Position numbers and translations under genes: made by a program. Below the pieces are notes generated by a model, which saw nothing but the letters and a program-made list of their open reading frames with translations, searched no databases and was not told where the DNA came from. Shown in pieces: positions 58,801 to 64,000 of a stretch of DNA of 64,000 bases; the stretch's first letter is position 1; each line of letters starts with the position of its first letter. Origin of the DNA: Lycocorax pyrrhopterus obiensis (taxonomy: Eukaryota; Chordata; Aves; Passeriformes; Paradisaeidae); contig JACSVZ010000007.1 of the NCBI GenBank assembly GCA_014706295.1, positions 37,369,133-37,433,132 on the forward strand, in the 5' to 3' direction.

Positions 58801-61800
58801 TATTTTAAATAGCATGTCATTTACAAGACTCCCAAAGACAGATAGCTTTCCCTGCTAGCTCGCAGTCATTCTGCAATTATATGGAACAGACGTTGAAATG
58901 ATGATGGTGGCGTCTCACTGCTACATTTTGCTGCTGCTGTGATCTAATGTATTTCAGCAACAAGCTATTCCCCCTGCATTTTGTATGCATCAGATGTCGA
59001 CATTAACACACTGTCACTTCTACCAGCTATACTCACTTTTTTTCAAACTTGTAAAATGTTTTCTAATCTAGAAAAAGTGTCACCATATAGCTGTAACTGT
59101 AAAGGTGGAAGTTATCCAATGCAAAAGTAGAATGATGTCTTACCTTTTAAAATCTTATTCTAAGTCTTAAGATAAGTGTAGTGGCCTTTATGGAGTTAAG
59201 TGTACTGGGCCAAATTTCTCATGTTGTAAGCTTAACTTACATTGTTATCTGTAAGCATCTGCTTTTGACAAAAACACCTCAGTGATGTGCACACTGACAT
59301 TTGTAGCTATCGTTTTAGTTTGGTTTCATGATGATCATCTAAAAACACCTGTTGAGGTTCTGTCCATCCTTGATCAAAAGATAAAAAGCAGAAGAAAAAA
59401 ATATTATGTACGCCAGATTTCGCTCACAGATAGCATCACACTCACGCTACTGAAAAATTCTCTGTGAGGTTCCAGCCTTTCCTAAGTATACTGCACCTCC
59501 CTGGGGGACGTGTGCTTGTTTACTTCACAGAGGTATCACCTATCTTTACAGAAGTTCACAGTTCACACAGTACATTCTGTATCTCCTTTTTTATCTCTGT
59601 GATATAAAAGTCTGTCAGGTTGGTTTTTATAATGGAACAAAACAGGGCGTTCTAGAAAACAAAGGAAAAGTATTTGTTTGGTTTTCATACCCATGGCTGT
59701 AAATCAAGAGATCAAAGAAGTATTGAAAGCACAGAATGCTGAAACAGTGAGTAGAGAAAATTTCCTCAGTGTGAGTTGGATATTAATACATGTGGAAGAG
59801 TCTGAAAAAAATATGAACGTTTTTCTTTACCTCTTATCTATTTTTCTCTCCACATATTTGGTTTACAAACATATTGCAACGAAAGTTCTTTTCACATATC
59901 CTGCTGGTTGAAGATTTAATTTCTTGTACATATCTAAAAATACATAGATAAAAAAAAAAAGTCTGCATGCAGCAACTTACCACCATGTGAGGACTTCCTC
60001 TGCATATGCTCAGTGTTTTAAAACTGCATCAGCAACAAAAAAACCTGCACTCACAGCCTTTACTACTGACCTGCACTAACTCTTCACACACCAGGCAAAA
60101 CTCCCCTCTGCTAGTTTGTACCAAGGCTGCACCTTTGTGCATTGTACACAGCTGAAGAATCTTCAAGATCAAAGCCTAATGCCTGAGCATAATCTTGTTC
60201 CTGACATGTCATGCCAGGCCCTTTTCACTGTGGGTGCTTTGATGCAGCGACAGTCAGGAAAAATAACAAACCAAGAACAAACTGAGAGAGGAAGGAGTCA
60301 ATGCAATGTGTTCTCATGGCTCTTGGCTTCTGCATTAAAGCTAACATGTGCAAACCCCCTGGTTTGGATAGGTTTCTCTTCACTACTGTTGTTTTTCTCA
60401 GTTTCTGTTTCCGCTGTCCTGTCTGGAGTCTTCATTCTCATGTTCTTGTAAGGTGAAAACATAAGGGATTCAGGACGAGAGCAAGAGACTGTTTCCAGCC
60501 ATTCCCAGTGTAGAAGGAATGGTGCACATCCCTTGGTTCACCCAAACCTGCACCTGGCTATCAGTAAATGGAAATGTAGTGCATGATATTATGCAGTATC
60601 ACCAGCCTGGGAGGTTTGCAAGAACCTTGAAAATTCTATGTTTCCCTTCTATGGAGCCCTTCTTTGCTCAGGAGCAGCTGTTCTCAGTGACTGATGCTCA
60701 GTTCTGAGTCACCTAAGGGACCCTCAACATATTTTGTTCTGCCAGAAGAGGCCAGGACACAGGGCTCATAGTGGACATCAGAGATGTGGCAACTCAGGAG
60801 AGCCTCTAGGACTTCTGAAATGATAAGAAAGGTTCCCAAATGGAAAATTATTGCATGCACAGAGGAAAAAACCCCCTTTGTGAACCCTATTTGAATACTA
60901 CAAAATTTCAGTAATGCCAGGAAAGGGGTGAAAAAGGACCACCTTGGAAGCTGATGAGAAGCAATACAAGAAAGTACAATGCTCGTATAATTAGTATTTC
61001 AAACACGACTTCTGTAGGAAGCCAGAGAAAAAGCTTTCTTCTTTTTCCCTCCTGGTAGAATCGGACTGCTACCACCCTGGCTAGCAGTTACACTGCAATA
61101 CCCTGTTCCAGCTGACACTGTCTTTTCACCTGAAGAAGATGGCAGTTCTGTGCAGGAAGTCTCTTTGGTTTCCTCTTTGTAGAGAGGGCAGACAAAAACA
61201 GTTGCAAAAAGAAGAAGGTTTTCGCCAGAGTCAGGGCATGGTCCTTCAGGTCACTTCTGGGAATCTGTTTGTGCAGCTGCAGATGAAGCACCTCAGAAGG
61301 TACCCCAGTACGGCAGAAGACCATTGCCCAGTTCCACAGTAGTTCTGCAGCTTCTGCCCCTGGGTCCAGCTGCACCCTGAGGTGTTGTGAGATGTGTGTT
61401 GGCAGGGTTTCAGCTGCAGACACCTGAACCCCAAGGAAGAGTACGGGAGTTTTGTGTCTGTGGCGTTTAAAGCACGCTTCTTTATCCAGCTTCTGCAGGT
61501 GTATGGGCATTCAATTAAAGCCAGAAGAATAATGGCTTGATATTAAGCAGATATATGATCTCTTTGTGCCGTCAGCCTTTACCTAGGGGAAAGTCCTATT
61601 AAATTCAGTAAAAATTTGCGTAAGCTGGGATTTTAGGAATGAATAAGAACATGGATTAAAATTGCTTTTCTGTGATTATTTATGGCAGCACTTTTTATAT
61701 ACTAGACAAGTCACAAACCCGTAGAGATGATAGTGAGAAGTTCACTTGATGAAAACAAACACTGGATTGCATTTAGAGAGACATACAATAACCTAAACAA

Positions 61801-63110
61801 CAACTCCAAAGTTGTCATGTGTACTTGCTTCTCCTGGCCTGTCCATAAGGATCTGCTAACCCATAATCAGCAAGCTCAGAGCCAGTAGGGAATACAGAGA
61901 TTTTCCTCCTCATGGGAATCAATGCTTTCTTTACCTTACTGTGAATTACTGTCAATAGCTGATTTTACTGAGTTTGCCAAGGCTCACAACTGTTGTATGT
62001 TCTTACAGCTTACTTTGTATCTTGTATTTCTTTAGGTTGGTTGCTGTGATTACTTAAACTATCTGCTTTTGATTAGCTGTCTATGCGCAGATGTTTTAAG
62101 GTGCCTATGAGTAGATTTCACTTATTCTTGGTTTTTGCATAATCAAGGAACTAGTGTGTGACAGGGGTTGTTTCTCTGGCACAGTTGCACTACTTCCACT
62201 TTACTACCATCTCAAATTTTATCAGTAAAAATCCTTTTGATTATTCCTTTGCCAGATAAGCAGAAAAATCCCCTTCTGAGCCACGTATTATATTAGTGGG
62301 TCTGGGCAATGCCAAGCTTCCACTTCGCTTTCATTATTTTAATAAGAGATTTTCCCTTGTCAAATCAACAGGAATAAGTGTTGATACGAGATAAATAGAG
62401 CATGGCTTAAGTTCCACAAGTGATGTTAATGTTTGTACCTTTACAAATGTTGCCTGTAATAATTGCACTTAAAGTCCCTATCTGCTTTCCACCTTCAATC
62501 ATTAGGTGATGTCACCTGGGTTGTAAGACTGGAATTCACTAAAATAATATGACATGAATCCAAGTGCCCTGCATCTATTGTTTTCTCATCTGAAATTTCT
62601 CTCCCCTTGGACATACCAATTCTTCAAACACTGTCCTAATAGCAGGACTTAGTATCTGCATCAGAAATTAGAAAACAAACACAAAACCCGAAGCAAACAA
62701 CCCCATAATGTGCTGCCATTAGAAGATCTAAATGAGAAAGCTGCTACACACACTGTATTCTTTATAAGATGTTTGCGTCATGTGATTTTTAAAGCATTAT
62801 ATTTGCAGTGTTAACCATTAGTTGGTCACTGGAAAAAGCTGGTATCCTTCAAGATGTCAATTACCCTAGTGGATATCGTATCCTAAAAAGCCTATGGGTA
62901 TATACTTCTGACTGGAAAGCATGCTAATGAATTGATTCAAGCCAACCAAATCAGTCCATTTCAAACTCTTGGAGACTTCTGAATAAAGATCTAACACCCA
63001 CGCAATATAGATCATCCTCAAAAGTCTTCATTCTGTGCCATGAAAGTTCAGGGAAGTTTTCTCTACTGTCTTTCATGGAAACAGGCTCAAACATGTTATC
63101 CTGCCCCCAG

Positions 63111-63118
63111 TGACGTCA
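63111..63118. promoter_or_regulatory. Perfect CRE palindrome TGACGTCA
   Basis: The full 8-bp CREB/ATF consensus site is present, followed by GCATCAAAG. A single site with a rare CpG in CpG-poor DNA may be a retained distal element, but one 8-mer in 64 kb is also expected by chance about once. No adjacent promoter is visible. Confidence 0.25.
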
Positions 63119-64000
63119 GCATCAAAGCTGGTAGACTTTGTGTTCATTGCAAGAACATAATTGTCAACCATTTGATATCTGAGAAAGCTGAGCAGAGAAT
63201 GTTCTCCATTGTCATAAATAATAAAAAGTAATAAAAATTATTTTTTCATAGACATTGAATAAAAAAAATTAAAACTTTTTAATTCAGGAGAAACAGAAAT
63301 ATACTTTGACTAAAGATTAGAAATACATAGTATAAATACATTTTTAAAGGTCAATACATTTGCCCAAGTTATATTCTCATAATTGTTTTTCTTACTTGAA
63401 GCAGGTGTAACTTGTATAAATGTAAAATGATTTGTGAAATGAACACAAGACTGTTTTCCTACAGACAATGATTGTAGATACCACTGAATAGGAAAGACTC
63501 AAATGATTTTTATTTGTAAATATCATCCTGTTCTTACAAATACTTAGATTCTGGTTTAAACATTATGTTTTATAATAATATGTAACGAAAGAATGGCATA
63601 TAGTAATGAAGTAGTCACAGAGCTAACAGAGACTTTTCTTAATCGTCTTCAGAACCATCTCCTAGATGAAACCTTGTCTTTAAGTTAAGGGCAAAGATAA
63701 ATTTAAAGCCAAACCTCTAATCCAGATTGTCTCTGGAGCAATGCTTTACATGCCCCTTTTTCTTTTTGCATTCTTGCACTGCTTATAGCAGGCAAGGGAA
63801 AGAATAATGTGAAGTATTACAGCCTGTGACTGGTAAATGTGTGCACACATTCTGTGTCCGGTCATATTTCAATTATAACAGGGATGCAACAGCCTTGGTG
63901 CCAAAGCATTGACTGCACACATCACAGCAAGGTTGTGTTAACTTGATTGATCTGATTTGATGAGCTGCATAAACAGTGCAAGCTTCTGGACTTCATTTGC

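Larger units (their letters stand above)
54611..64000. other. Intergenic flank, no gene seen
   Basis: I recognise no exon, RNA gene or transposon to the end of the window. Points of note are a T15 run at 55825-55839, a 140-codon open frame in a GC-richer patch at 61088-61510 (-), and a perfect CRE palindrome at 63111-63118. In other vertebrates ARHGAP5 lies downstream of NUBPL. None of its coding sequence is present here; its first large coding exon would be an obvious open frame of several kilobases. Confidence 0.55.

Overview
The window is vertebrate nuclear DNA, most likely from a bird. It is AT-rich and almost entirely non-coding, with a few short exons bounded by GT/AG splice sites. Its repeats are avian in character: two CR1 LINE 3' ends with different tail types, an avian-type solo LTR, a probable hAT-type MITE, and an old decayed antisense CR1. 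The LTR and the CR1 copy with an ATTCTATGA-type tail fit a non-galliform bird better than chicken. That finer placement is inference.

The only gene I can support is the 3' half of NUBPL (IND1) on the + strand. It encodes the mitochondrial Mrp/NBP35-type P-loop protein that delivers iron-sulfur clusters to respiratory complex I. Four coding exons are present, at 12077-12162, 17697-17817, 21770-21852 and 30730-30792. Their sizes and splice phases match human exons 8 to 11. Together they encode the last ~117 residues, including the STPQD segment, the CxxC iron-sulfur motif and the natural stop codon. The Walker A and other N-terminal exons must lie upstream of base 1. The 3' UTR starts at 30793, and its end is uncertain (weak ATTAAA signals near 31.16 and 31.57 kb, AATAAA at 35.05 and 35.79 kb).

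Layout: 1-12076 is the end of intron 7, with a CR1 copy at 8.6-9.1 kb and a hAT-like element at 10.7-11.0 kb. 12.2-17.7 kb is intron 8. 17.8-21.8 kb is intron 9, with a second CR1 at 18.2-18.6 kb. 21.9-30.7 kb is intron 10, with no repeat I recognise. 30.8 to about 35.8 kb is 3' UTR and flank. From about 36 kb to the end I see no gene. That flank holds an antisense solo LTR at 39.3-40.2 kb with internal 45-48 bp repeats, a cluster of AT-rich inverted repeats at 52.26-52.45 kb, and a ~1.2 kb ancient antisense CR1 at 53.4-54.6 kb whose reverse-transcriptase motifs can still be traced.

I found no operon, CRISPR, tRNA or rRNA gene, and no evidence of an undescribed biological system. The many 60-170 codon open frames outside the exons look like chance or compositional frames. 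The points most worth checking are the ancient antisense CR1, the repeated module inside the LTR, the hAT-like fragment, the inverted-repeat cluster at 52.3 kb and a CpG-dense patch in the NUBPL 3' UTR.
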